Shown here: positions 53,633 through 62,223 of the stretch, piece after piece
How the letters are laid out: each line of letters starts with the position of its first letter
How positions within the stretch are numbered: the first letter of the stretch is position 1
Source of the DNA: Nitrospirota bacterium
Lineage (GTDB): Bacteria > Nitrospirota > Nitrospiria > Nitrospirales > Nitrospiraceae
NCBI GenBank assembly: GCA_040757595.1
Contig: JBFLWP010000005.1
Coordinates: forward strand, 1-64,000
Direction of reading: 5' to 3'
DNA length: 64,000 nt
Program-made: the position numbers and the translations under genes
Notes under the pieces: generated by a model
Told to the model about the DNA's origin: nothing
The model's database searches: none
Seen by the model: the letters and a program-made list of their open reading frames with translations, nothing else

Positions 53633-55033
53633 TTACACTTCCTGCTTGTGTTCAGCCTGTTCGGGCTGGTCCGTCTTGCTGTCAGACGGGTGGAGGCCGT
53701 ACTTCCTGAGGAGCTTGTAGAAGTCGGCCCGGTACCGGCCGGCGATCTGTGCCGCGCGCGAAATGTTCCCGCCGGTGAGGCGCAGGATCTCCTTGAGGTA
53801 GTTCTTCTCGAACTCCTCCTTGGCCTCCGTCAGCGGCTTCGGCCCGGATTCGCCCTGCGCCGGGGCATAGTCGGGGATCAGGTCCGGCACGATCTGATCC
53901 TGCGTCGTCATGATCACGGCCTTCTCGATGGTGTTCTCCAGCTCCCGCACGTTGCCGGGCCAGGTGTGGACCATCAGCTTGTGCATCGCGTCCGGCAGGA
54001 AGCCGCGCACCTGCTTGTTCAGCCGCTTGGCGCTTTGCTGAAGGAAATGCTGCGCCAGAACCGGGATGTCGTCTCTCCGCTCGCGCAGCGGGGGAATCGC
54101 CAACGGGACGACCTGGATGCGATAGTACAGATCCTCGCGGAAGGCCCCCCCCTTGACCGCCTGGCCGAGGTCTTTGTTCGTGGCGGTGATGATGCGCACG
54201 TCCACCTTGGTCGGGCGCGTCGAGCCCACCTCAAAGACCTCGCGTTCCTGGATGGCCCGCAGGAGCTTGACCTGCAGGGACAGGGGGGTTTCCCCGATCT
54301 CGTCGAGGAACAGCGTGCCCCCGTCCGCGCTCTGGAACAGCCCGCGTTTCGCCTGGATGGCCCCGGTAAAGGCGCCCTTCGCGTGGCCGAAGAGCTCGCT
54401 CTCGATGAGCGTCTCCGGGATCGCTCCGCAATTGACCGGAACGAAGGGGCCGCGGGCGCGCCGGCTGTTGCAGTGGATCACCCGCGCGATGAGCTCCTTG
54501 CCGGTGCCGGTCTCGCCGGAGAGCGAGATCGTGGCGTCCGTGTCCGCGACTCTGGCCACCTGCTGGAGCAGGGTCTGCATCGGCGCGCTCCGGGCCACCA
54601 CGTTCTCGAGCCCGTAGAGCTCCTTGACCAAGAGCTTGAGCCGCTGGATCTCCCGGCTCATCCGTTGCTGGGTCAGGGCCTTCTCGAGGTAGACCTTCAA
54701 TTCCTTGTCGTCGAACGGCTTCGTGAGATAGCCGAAGGCGCCCTTCTGCATCGCCTCGACGGCGTTCGGGATGGAGCCGTGGGCGGTCAGGATCAGCACG
54801 GGCAGGTTGGGGTGGAGCCGGAGCAGCTCCTCCATCACCGTGAGCCCGTCCATGTCCCCGAGCCGCAGGTCGGTGATGGCGAGGTCGAAGACCGTGCGGC
54901 GCGCCTCGGCGAAGGCTTCTTCACCTTTGGTGCAGGCCGTGACCGAGAACCCCATAGCCGCCAGCCTCATCTTCAAGAGGGGCAGGAGGCCCTCGTCGTC
55001 GTCAACCAGAAGAATGCGTTCCCGTTCCGTCAT
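53633..55033 (-). CDS. Sigma-54-dependent response regulator (QseF/GlrR-like)
   Basis: A 466-residue NtrC-family activator. Receiver domain (1-120) with phospho-acceptor D55 (ITDLRLGDMDG) and KPFDD. Central AAA+ domain with Walker A GETGTGKE, GAFTGA loop (sigma-54 contact), Walker B GTLFLDEIG and WPGNVRELEN. A C-terminal Fis-type helix-turn-helix (LTGGNISRAAQIAGRYRADFYKLLRKYGL). It follows the QseG-like and kinase genes in the same orientation, as in GlrR-QseG-GlrK clusters. Confidence 0.92.
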   Translation of the reverse strand: MTERERILLVDDDEGLLPLLKMRLAAMGFSVTACTKGEEAFAEARRTVFDLAITDLRLGDMDGLTVMEELLRLHPNLPVLILTAHGSIPNAVEAMQKGAFGYLTKPFDDKELKVYLEKALTQQRMSREIQRLKLLVKELYGLENVVARSAPMQTLLQQVARVADTDATISLSGETGTGKELIARVIHCNSRRARGPFVPVNCGAIPETLIESELFGHAKGAFTGAIQAKRGLFQSADGGTLFLDEIGETPLSLQVKLLRAIQEREVFEVGSTRPTKVDVRIITATNKDLGQAVKGGAFREDLYYRIQVVPLAIPPLRERRDDIPVLAQHFLQQSAKRLNKQVRGFLPDAMHKLMVHTWPGNVRELENTIEKAVIMTTQDQIVPDLIPDYAPAQGESGPKPLTEAKEEFEKNYLKEILRLTGGNISRAAQIAGRYRADFYKLLRKYGLHPSDSKTDQPEQAEHKQEV

Positions 55034-55041
55034 AGAGGCCC

Positions 55042-55665
55042 TTACGGGAGACCGTCCTTCCCGGGATGGGGATGGAGGTCCGGCTTGGTGGACGGCTTTT
55101 TGGACCGGGCCTTTTCCTTCAGCTCCTGATCGATTTGTTTGAGGGCTTCGAGCTGCCTGGTCAGGTCTTCCACCTTTTTCTCCCTCGCCTTGACCTCTCG
55201 CTGCAACGTCTGCGCCGACGCGGCATCCGCCTCCAGGAAGTCCCGGACCAGTTGCTCGGTAGCCCGGCCGTAGGGGGTGTCCGGCCTTGCCATCGATGCT
55301 TCTTTCAGCAACCGCAACCAGGTCCGGCTCGAGTCGGCGAGAGGTCCGTTGGGGGCAATGGCCAGGACCTCCTGGAAGTGGCGTGCCGCTGACTCCCGGC
55401 TTTCATGGAGCGCGACCAGCGCCCGTGCGAAATGGGCCCGGTCGCAGGACCTGGTCTTGGCGCAGGTCGCGAGCCTGGCGTCCTGCTCGTGGGCGGCGGC
55501 CTGGTAAAACGCCGCCTCGCGCTGGCTGGGTATGAGGAAAGGCGCATTCGGGCGAGGAACGGTCTTCACCTCGCAGGCCGGGAGGCTGCCGGTCGCGGCT
55601 GCCAGCATGAACAACCAGACCACTCGCACCGGCTTCGCGCACCCCGGCTTTGCGTAACGGATCAT
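55042..55665 (-). CDS. QseG-like lipoprotein
   Basis: A 207-residue protein with a lipoprotein signal (MLAAATGSLPAC lipobox, Cys31). The mature part is helical with FARALVALHESRESAARHFQEVL and a C-terminal coiled coil (VKAREKKVEDLTRQLEALK). Position between a histidine kinase and a sigma-54 regulator matches QseG/YfhG, an outer-membrane lipoprotein that interacts with the QseE (GlrK) sensor. Its ATG overlaps the kinase stop (ATGA). Confidence 0.7.
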   Translation of the reverse strand: MIRYAKPGCAKPVRVVWLFMLAAATGSLPACEVKTVPRPNAPFLIPSQREAAFYQAAAHEQDARLATCAKTRSCDRAHFARALVALHESRESAARHFQEVLAIAPNGPLADSSRTWLRLLKEASMARPDTPYGRATEQLVRDFLEADAASAQTLQREVKAREKKVEDLTRQLEALKQIDQELKEKARSKKPSTKPDLHPHPGKDGLP

Positions 55666-57134
55666 GCAACGCTCCGCGGCTGGGTCAACGGCAGGGTAAA
55701 CGTGACGGTCGTGCCCTTGCCGGGCTCGCTCTCGGCCCAGATCCGTCCCCCGTGCGCCTCCACGACCCGCTTGGCAAAGGCCAGCCCCAGTCCGCTGCCG
55801 GCGAGCTGGCTCCTGGCGGACGTGCGGCCCTGGTAGAACCGGTCGAAAATGTGGGGGAGGTCCTCCGACGGGATGCCGGCGCCCGTGTCCGACACGGACA
55901 CCAGAACGAGGTTCTTTTTCCTGTCCATCTCGATGTGCAAACCCACGCAGGCCCCGTCCGGACTGAACTTGAGGGCGTTCGAGAGCAGGTTGTCCACGAC
56001 CTGCTCGATTCGGGCCCCGTCCATCGGGACCCAGGTCCGCTCGTGCGGCGCCTCCGTGAGCAGTTGAATCCGCTTTCCCTCGGCCAGCAGGCGCACCTTG
56101 CCGACCGAATTCTCAGCCACCTGGGCCAGGTCCGTGAGCACGATCTGGTACTGCATCAGCCCGGCCTCGATCTTCGACAGGTCGAGCAGCGTGGAAATGA
56201 GACGGATCAATCGCTGGCTGCTGTCCTGCATGATCTGCAGGGTCTCGCGCTGGTTGGGGCTGAGCGGGCCGGGGATCTCGTCGAGCAGCAGATGCGTTCC
56301 CTCCCGGATGGAGGCCAGCGGGGTCCGCAGCTCGTGGGAGATATGGGCGAGGAAGTCGGCTTTCATGTCGTCCAACTCCTGCAGCTTCTTCCCCATCCAG
56401 TTGACGGTCTCCACCAACTCGCGCAGGTCGCTCGGGGCCTCGACCTGCACGGTCTCGCCGAACTTGCCCTGGCCGATCTGCCTGATGTGGTCCTGGACCC
56501 GGCGGAGCGGCCGCAGGATGCTGTAGCTGGCGACGGCGGCCAACCCCAGCCCCAGCAGGATGGCGACGACGACCAGCCGGCGCATGATGGCCTCCGCCTG
56601 AGCGGACCTGGTGCGAGACTCGTTCACGACGGTGCGCATCAGGGCCTCGTGCAGGCCCACGTAGGCGTCGAGGCTGTCGGCGACGCCGTCCACGAGCGCA
56701 TCCCGGCGGCTGGTATACCGGTCGTCGGGCAAGGAGGCACGGGGCAGGGGCCGCGGCGTCGCTTCGCGCAGGAGGCGCCGGTAAGCCTCATACAGCCGTT
56801 GCGTCTTGCCGAGCAGTTGCTGGCCCTCTTGCGCCGGGTCCTGCTGCAGCAGGGTTGAGAGGTTCCTGGTGAACTCCGCCGCCTCCTCGTCGAATTCCCT
56901 GAGAAAGACCTCGTCGTGCAAGACCCAGAACTTCTTCTCGCTCCGGAGCTGAGCGTACAGGCTGGAGGTGAGGCGCTTGGCCGACTCGATCGCTGGCGTG
57001 TGGTAGGCGACCAGATCCGTGCTCAAGGAGGTCAGTTGCCGGAGTTGGAGCAGGGCGTAGACGTTGACCCCTGCCACCACCAGAATAATGGTCAAGGAAC
57101 CGAGGGCCAGACGCCAGAAGAGCGAAAGGCGCAT
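55662..57134 (-). CDS. Sensor histidine kinase (QseE/GlrK-like)
   Basis: A 490-residue membrane kinase starting MRLSLFWRLALGSLTIILVV. TM1 and TM2 (VVVAILLGLGLAAVASYSIL) bracket a 150-residue periplasmic helical sensor. HAMP, then DHp with H in AHISHELRTPLASIREG, and an ATPase domain with VVDNLLSNALKF, DTGAGIP and GSGLGLAFAKRVVEAHGG. Partner of the QseF-like regulator and QseG-like lipoprotein. A start at 57281 would add 49 residues overlapping an AT-rich region. Confidence 0.9.
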   Translation of the reverse strand: MRLSLFWRLALGSLTIILVVAGVNVYALLQLRQLTSLSTDLVAYHTPAIESAKRLTSSLYAQLRSEKKFWVLHDEVFLREFDEEAAEFTRNLSTLLQQDPAQEGQQLLGKTQRLYEAYRRLLREATPRPLPRASLPDDRYTSRRDALVDGVADSLDAYVGLHEALMRTVVNESRTRSAQAEAIMRRLVVVAILLGLGLAAVASYSILRPLRRVQDHIRQIGQGKFGETVQVEAPSDLRELVETVNWMGKKLQELDDMKADFLAHISHELRTPLASIREGTHLLLDEIPGPLSPNQRETLQIMQDSSQRLIRLISTLLDLSKIEAGLMQYQIVLTDLAQVAENSVGKVRLLAEGKRIQLLTEAPHERTWVPMDGARIEQVVDNLLSNALKFSPDGACVGLHIEMDRKKNLVLVSVSDTGAGIPSEDLPHIFDRFYQGRTSARSQLAGSGLGLAFAKRVVEAHGGRIWAESEPGKGTTVTFTLPLTQPRSVA

Positions 57135-57608
57135 CACGTACCCCCGAACGGCAGCGAGAAGGGGAAACAATCTGACTGTTCCGCTCTCCTTGATGTAGGA
57201 AAATCCATACATTCCATCGCCTTTGGAAATCAAGTGGTTCCTGTTTCTCGAATCGAAAGCACTGTAGGCTTTGACCTTCATAATCCCTTCAGTCTTTGGA
57301 AGTATCCCGATGAGGGATTACTCAACAAACAGCATAAACATCAAATACTTGAAGAATTTTTCTCCCTGCATGAACCATCGGCATCTCACTTGCTGACCAC
57401 TAGGAAAGCGCATGCCCAGACCATGACGGTCATCCACAATAGACCCGATTGGCAGATGTTTGATAACCGCCCAGAATAAAAAGCGGATGAGTCGAAACAA
57501 GCAGCGGGCCAGCTGTCGAGGAATGGTAGCGGATGTGCCTCGCTACCCGGATGCCGCCTCCTCCTGGGGCATTCCCCCGCACAGCCTGGCTGTGAAGGGA
57601 GGAGAAGG
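57135..57608. other. Intergenic region between the kinase and the secreted-protein gene
   Basis: About 470 bases upstream of two divergent genes. The part from 57180 to 57500 is AT-rich for this genome and likely holds both promoters. A 60-codon minus-strand frame at 57318-57500 lacks a ribosome-binding site and is not accepted. No clear sigma-54 -24/-12 element was found, although the neighbouring regulator is a sigma-54 activator. Confidence 0.5.
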
Positions 57609-58046
57609 ATGAAGCTCGCGTCCATCATGATGAGCGTCAGCCTGTTCCTGCACGTGACCCTCCTGGGGCTGTTGGGATTCGTGGTCGTGCCGGACGGTCC
57701 CTGGCCCGATGCGGCCATCGCCGGATCGCCGGCGGAAAGGTATCTGGCCGGCCTGAACCCGGAGGCTCAGGAAACCATGTTCGAAGGGACGATCGAGGCC
57801 GTTGATTGGGACAGCCTGAGCATTACCGTGAAGACGGACTTCGGGCGGGTCCTTGTCCTCTCGGCCACGAGCACCGAAGCCCTGGCCCAACTGAGCCAGG
57901 GAGACCGGGTGCGGCTCGAAGTGGACCTGAAGGGAAGCCTGCAGGTGAGGAAGCTCGAGCCAGCCACAGGCCACAGGTCCCAGAGGGCCGGTCCCGTGAG
58001 GCGGTCATCCGTGGTGGTGATGCCCTGCGAAGGGGCGGTGGCATGA
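57609..58046 (+). CDS. Secreted hypothetical protein (145 aa)
   Basis: A 145-residue protein with an N-terminal signal or anchor helix (ASIMMSVSLFLHVTLLGLLGFVVV), then a compact region FEGTIEAVDWDSLSITVKTDFGRVLVLSA..LAQLSQGDRVRLEV, a small beta-barrel-like (OB/KOW-type) domain common in secreted bacterial proteins. GGAGAAGG before the ATG. It is translationally coupled to a 26-residue membrane microprotein. Confidence 0.6.
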   Translation: MKLASIMMSVSLFLHVTLLGLLGFVVVPDGPWPDAAIAGSPAERYLAGLNPEAQETMFEGTIEAVDWDSLSITVKTDFGRVLVLSATSTEALAQLSQGDRVRLEVDLKGSLQVRKLEPATGHRSQRAGPVRRSSVVVMPCEGAVA

Positions 58047-58123
58047 CCGTCGAACAATGGATCACCGTCGGCCTGCTTGGCTGGATGATCTTGCGGGCAA
58101 TCCTGATCGGCCTTGATCTCTGA
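58043..58123 (+). CDS. 26-residue single-helix microprotein
   Basis: ATG at 58043 overlaps the preceding stop (ATGA). The product MTVEQWITVGLLGWMILRAI plus a short end is almost entirely one transmembrane helix. Coupled translation makes expression likely. Similar microproteins often stabilise or modulate a larger membrane partner; here the partner is unknown. Confidence 0.45.
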   Translation: MTVEQWITVGLLGWMILRAILIGLDL

Positions 58124-58206
58124 AAGACGGTGCGGCCCATTCCTGCCGGTCCGATCAGGGTCCGTGGTGGGGACATGGGTTTTTTGAGGAAACGGAGGTG
58201 ATGAGC

Positions 58207-58767
58207 ATGAGAAGAGCTGGAAGGCTCTCAGCGTGGTTCCTTGTCATGGGGCTGGCGGGCTGGCTCCTCGCACCGTTGGCTCATGAGGCGGCTTTAGCCG
58301 CCGAGGAGCAGGCTGGCGCTCAGGCGCAAGGTCCAATCAAAGAGTGGTCGGGAGGGGCGGCGATCGGGGTCATGGGCGGAACGCCGGACGGTTCCGCCTT
58401 CGGGCTCAATTTCAACGCGGATCGGTTCCTGGATCGTAACGTGTCGTTGGGGCCGCTGCTCCAGATGGGGTTCACCGGGGACATGACGCTCGTCGGGTTG
58501 TCCGGTCAGGCCAAGTACTGGGCGGACCTTCCCGATGTCTCGGACCGGCTGAAGCTCGTGCTGCAGGGAGGGGTCGGATTCGCCCACGCAGACCTGCGAG
58601 GGTCCGATACCTCTTGGCTGATCCCGCTCGGTATCGGGGTGGACTATCAGTTGGACGAGAAGGTCTTCCTCACGAGCACGTTCATGCTCAACTTCACGGA
58701 CCTGGACCTGGGACGAGGCAACACCGCGACCGTGATGCCGGCCTGGACGGTCGGGGTGCGATTCTAG
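58207..58767 (+). CDS. Outer-membrane beta-barrel protein
   Basis: A 186-residue protein with a signal peptide (LSAWFLVMGLAGWLLAPLAHEAALA). The mature chain has alternating strands (EWSGGAAIGVMGGT, NVSLGPLLQMGFTG, LVLQGGVGFAHADL, VDYQLDEKVFLTSTFMLNF) and ends in VRF, the terminal aromatic expected for barrel insertion. Length suits an 8-stranded OmpA/OmpX-like barrel. The ATG at 58207 has GGAGG at a good distance; one at 58201 is too close to it. Confidence 0.75.
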   Translation: MRRAGRLSAWFLVMGLAGWLLAPLAHEAALAAEEQAGAQAQGPIKEWSGGAAIGVMGGTPDGSAFGLNFNADRFLDRNVSLGPLLQMGFTGDMTLVGLSGQAKYWADLPDVSDRLKLVLQGGVGFAHADLRGSDTSWLIPLGIGVDYQLDEKVFLTSTFMLNFTDLDLGRGNTATVMPAWTVGVRF

Positions 58768-58838
58768 TCCGTGCATGAGACGACGTGGAGCTGTGCCGCG
58801 GATACGGTGGCTCGCGGTTCCGCCGGAATTTCCGCTGA

Positions 58839-61169
58839 TCCTGGCTGGCCCGCTCCCGTGCCGGGGCGCCGACGGGGATCGCGCTGGCTGCGTGCCTCCT
58901 CCTGGGGCCGTGGGTCTGGCCGGGCATCTTCCTAGGCGCGTTCCTGACCAACGTCACGACCGCCGGGTCGGTCTTCACCTCCCTCGGCATCGCGACCGGC
59001 AACACGCTGGAGGGGCTCATCGGCGCCTATCTGGTGACTCGGTTCGCCAACGGCTGCCGTGCCTTCGAGCGCACGCAGGACGTCTTCAAGTTCGTCGGGC
59101 TGGCCGGCCTCGCGAGCACGGCGGTCAGCGCCTCCGTGGGGGTGACCAGCCTCGCGTTCGGGGGCTATGCCGACTGGGACGAGTTCGGCATCGTCTGGCT
59201 GACCTGGTGGCTGGGCGACGTCGGGGGCAGCCTCGTCGTGGCACCCCTCCTGATCCTCTGGAGCCAGTCGCCGATCGTTCGCTGGGGCCGGGAGCAAGCG
59301 CTGGAAGCGGCGGCCATCCTTGTCGCGCTGGTCGCGGTCGGGCTGGCTGTGTTCGGCGGGTGGTCTGGCGGGAGCGTCTCAAAGGATCCGCTCGAATTCC
59401 TGTCAATCCCGATCCTGGTATGGGTGGCCTTTCGCTTCGGCCAGCGCGAAACCGCCGCGGCCACCGTCCTGCTCGCCGGCATCGCCGTCTGGGGGACGTT
59501 GCAAGGGGTCGGACCGTTCACGAGACCGTCGGTGAACGAGTCTTTTCTGCTGCTGCAGGCGTTTCTGAACGTGGTCGCCGTGACCGCCATGGCTCTGGCC
59601 GCCGGTATCTCGGAGCGCAGACTGGCCGAAGAGGGACTGCGCGAGAGCCGGGAACGGCTGCAGTTGGCCCTTGCCGCCGGCCGCATGGGCATCTGGGACT
59701 TCGACTTCGCGAGCGGCGAGGTCCTCTGGCCGCCGGGCCTGGAGGCCATTCATGGGATGGAGCCCGGTACCTTTGGCGGGACGTTCGCTGCCTATGAAAA
59801 GGACATCCATCCCGAAGACCATGACCGGGTACTGGAGGCCATCGCCCGCAGCATCGAGCACAAGCAGGAATACGACGTCGAGTATCGTATCACCAGGCCG
59901 GACGGGGCGACCTTGTGGGTCAACGGGAAAGGGCACGTCGTCTGTGACCGGTCGGGACGACCCGTCCGGATGACGGGCGTGTGCATGGACGTCACGTCCC
60001 GCAGGCTGGCCCAGGAGGCGTTGCGCAACGCGCACGACGAGCTCGAAATGCGGGTGACGGAGCGGACCGAGGAACTGACGGAGGCGATCCGGGCGTTACG
60101 ATCGCAGATCAACGAGCGCGATCGGGCGGAGCAGGACTTGAAGGCGAGCGAGGAGCGTTTTCGCCTGTTGATGGAGGGCGTCGAAGATTACGCGATCTTC
60201 ATGCTGGATCCGGGCGGCTGCGTGACGACGTGGAACGTCGGCGCGGAGCGGATCACGGGCTACCGGACGGACGAAGTCCTGGGGCGCCACGTCGCGTGCT
60301 TCTATCCCCCGGAGGGCGTCGCTGCCGGCAAACCGGATCTCGCGCTCAAGATGGCGGCGAGTCGCGGCCGCTTTGAGGATGAGGGCTGGCGGGTCTGCAA
60401 GGACGGCACGCAGTTCTGGGTCCAGGGCGTGATCACGGCGCTGTGGGACCAGAGCGGAGAATTGCGCGGGTTCGTTCAGATCACACGGGACATCACGGAG
60501 CGGAAGCGGGCCGAAGCGGTCCAACGTCAGCTCCTGGAGCAGGTGCTGAGCGTCCGGGAGGAGGAGCGCAAGCGGATCGCCCGCGAGCTGCACGACGGTC
60601 CGGGACAGACGCTCACCTCGCTGCTGGTGGGGCTTCGGGCGGCCGAGGAGATGCCGACCCGGGAGGCGATGCGGGCGCGCGTGGAGGATCTCCGGAAGGT
60701 CGCCGCGCTGGCGCTCACCGAGATCAGGCGGCTCGCCATGGGGCTCCGCCCGAGCGTGCTGGACGACCTCGGCCTCGACGCGGCGCTCAGGCGTCTGGCG
60801 GCCGATTTTACCCAGACGCACGGGCTCTCGGTGGAAGTCTATGCGGACGGCCTGGCTTCGCGTCGGCTGCCGAGTCCGGTCGAGACCGCCCTGTACCGCA
60901 TCGCGCAGGAGGGGTTGACGAACGTCGCCAAACACGCGGCCGCCAGGACCGTCAGTCTCCTGCTCCGTTCTTCCGGGTCGGATGTCCAGATGATCATCGA
61001 GGACGACGGGGCCGGTTTCCAGGTCGAGGCGGCGTTGCAGTCAGCGGACGGGAGACGGCATCTGGGGCTGCACGGAATGAGGGAACGCACCGCGCGGCTG
61101 AACGGATCCCTTGAAATCGAGTCCAGGCCGGGAGGCGGGACCAGCCTGTACGTCAAGATTCCGCTCTAA
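58839..61169 (+). CDS. MASE1-PAS-PAS sensor kinase with incomplete N terminus
   Basis: The frame is open from 58839 and encodes TGIALAACLLLGPWVWPGIFLG and further MASE1 helices, but no ATG or GTG starts the domain; the first usable start is GTG at 59034, inside MASE1. The first one or two MASE1 helices are missing. After MASE1 (to about 59650) come two PAS domains (GIWDFDFASGEVLW; DYAIFMLDPGGCVTTW), a HisKA_3 dimerisation region with H in RIARELHDGPGQ, and a NarX-type ATPase (DDGAGF; LGLHGM). The response regulator gene follows 6 bases later. The 5' end may be eroded or frameshifted. Confidence 0.75.
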   Translation, partial: SWLARSRAGAPTGIALAACLLLGPWVWPGIFLGAFLTNVTTAGSVFTSLGIATGNTLEGLIGAYLVTRFANGCRAFERTQDVFKFVGLAGLASTAVSASVGVTSLAFGGYADWDEFGIVWLTWWLGDVGGSLVVAPLLILWSQSPIVRWGREQALEAAAILVALVAVGLAVFGGWSGGSVSKDPLEFLSIPILVWVAFRFGQRETAAATVLLAGIAVWGTLQGVGPFTRPSVNESFLLLQAFLNVVAVTAMALAAGISERRLAEEGLRESRERLQLALAAGRMGIWDFDFASGEVLWPPGLEAIHGMEPGTFGGTFAAYEKDIHPEDHDRVLEAIARSIEHKQEYDVEYRITRPDGATLWVNGKGHVVCDRSGRPVRMTGVCMDVTSRRLAQEALRNAHDELEMRVTERTEELTEAIRALRSQINERDRAEQDLKASEERFRLLMEGVEDYAIFMLDPGGCVTTWNVGAERITGYRTDEVLGRHVACFYPPEGVAAGKPDLALKMAASRGRFEDEGWRVCKDGTQFWVQGVITALWDQSGELRGFVQITRDITERKRAEAVQRQLLEQVLSVREEERKRIARELHDGPGQTLTSLLVGLRAAEEMPTREAMRARVEDLRKVAALALTEIRRLAMGLRPSVLDDLGLDAALRRLAADFTQTHGLSVEVYADGLASRRLPSPVETALYRIAQEGLTNVAKHAAARTVSLLLRSSGSDVQMIIEDDGAGFQVEAALQSADGRRHLGLHGMRERTARLNGSLEIESRPGGGTSLYVKIPL

Positions 61170-61175
61170 GGAGGG

Positions 61176-61865
61176 ATGGACGTGAAGATTCGCATCGTCA
61201 TCGCGGACGACCATGCGGTCCTGAGGGCCGGTCTCCGGCTGCTCATCAACGGCCAGCCAGACATGGAGGTGGTGGGGGAGGCGGCAGACGGAAGCGAGGC
61301 GGTGATCAGGGCTCGAGAGACGCAGCCCGATGTCATGCTGCTCGACCTGTCCATGCCCGGACAGGGCGGCACGCAGGCGATCACGGGAATCCGGCAAGCC
61401 GCACCCAACACCCGGGTCCTGGCCCTCACGATGTACGACGATCCGGCCTATCTCCGTTCCGTCTTGGCCACGGGGGGCGCCGGCTACGTGGTGAAGAGCG
61501 TGGCGGACATGAAGCTGTTGACGGCCATCCGGGCGGTCGCGAACGGGCGCACGTTCGTGGACCTCCCGGGCTTGGACCGGTCGCCCGCGGAGCAGGGCGT
61601 GCAGGGATCGGACGGAGGGGCGGCGCAGACCGAACGTTCATTGAACCTGTTGAGCGACCGGGAGCGGACGGTTCTGAGCCTCGTCGCCCAGGGCTATACG
61701 AACCAAGAGGTTGCCGACCAACTTGAAGTGAGCGTCAAGTCCGTGGAGACCTACCGGGCCCGTCTCATGGACAAACTCGGATTGCAGAACCGCGCGGACC
61801 TCGTCCGCTATGCGCTGGAGTGCGGACTGCTCATCCCGCCGACTCCGCCGATCCCTTCTCCCTAA
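61176..61865 (+). CDS. NarL/FixJ-type response regulator
   Basis: A 229-residue regulator with receiver domain (D57 in MLLDLSMPG, K107-like VVKSV) and a C-terminal LuxR helix-turn-helix (LSDRERTVLSLVAQGYTNQEVADQLEVSVKSVETYRARLMDKLG). Adjacent to the HisKA_3-type kinase, forming a canonical pair. A GGAGG lies before the ATG at 61176. Confidence 0.93.
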   Translation: MDVKIRIVIADDHAVLRAGLRLLINGQPDMEVVGEAADGSEAVIRARETQPDVMLLDLSMPGQGGTQAITGIRQAAPNTRVLALTMYDDPAYLRSVLATGGAGYVVKSVADMKLLTAIRAVANGRTFVDLPGLDRSPAEQGVQGSDGGAAQTERSLNLLSDRERTVLSLVAQGYTNQEVADQLEVSVKSVETYRARLMDKLGLQNRADLVRYALECGLLIPPTPPIPSP

Positions 61866-62223
61866 AGCAAGCGAAGAGGAAATGTCGTCAGGATTACCCC
61901 GACGGTAACGGAAGCCACTTCAGGTATTCTCCTGATTCCCTGACCGTCTCCCCCGATGATAGAGGACTGATCGGATTCATCTCTCACGGTCCGATGATTC
62001 AAGGCACCGCTGTTGCAGTAACTCCTTTCCGTCTGTTGCTACTCGAAGACATTGCCGGACGGTCCGCAAGCGGCTAACTGACCAGTGCGGTGGAGCTTTG
62101 ATCGGGCATCCGCTCAATCGAGGATCTTCGTGACGGAAAATTGTCTTCCCTCAGGACGGACGTCGGCACTTTCGGCCTGCTCAAGGCCATGCTCCTCGCA
62201 CAGGCCGGCATGAGGATGCACCC
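61866..62223. other. Intergenic region without a recognised gene
   Basis: About 360 bases between the LuxR-type regulator and the ethylene-receptor-like kinase. It is slightly AT-rich and holds only short frames with no ribosome-binding site. A terminator-like T-run or hairpin is not obvious. It should contain the promoter of the kinase. Confidence 0.5.

Noticed and set aside
57318-57500. 60-codon minus-strand frame with a hydrophobic end
   Set aside because: No ribosome-binding site, lies in an AT-rich promoter-like region and would sit just upstream of the kinase gene without conserved features.
57530-57608. Possible sigma-54 promoter (GG-N10-GC) upstream of 57609
   Set aside because: Only the GG and GC dinucleotides match; the rest of the -24/-12 consensus is absent.
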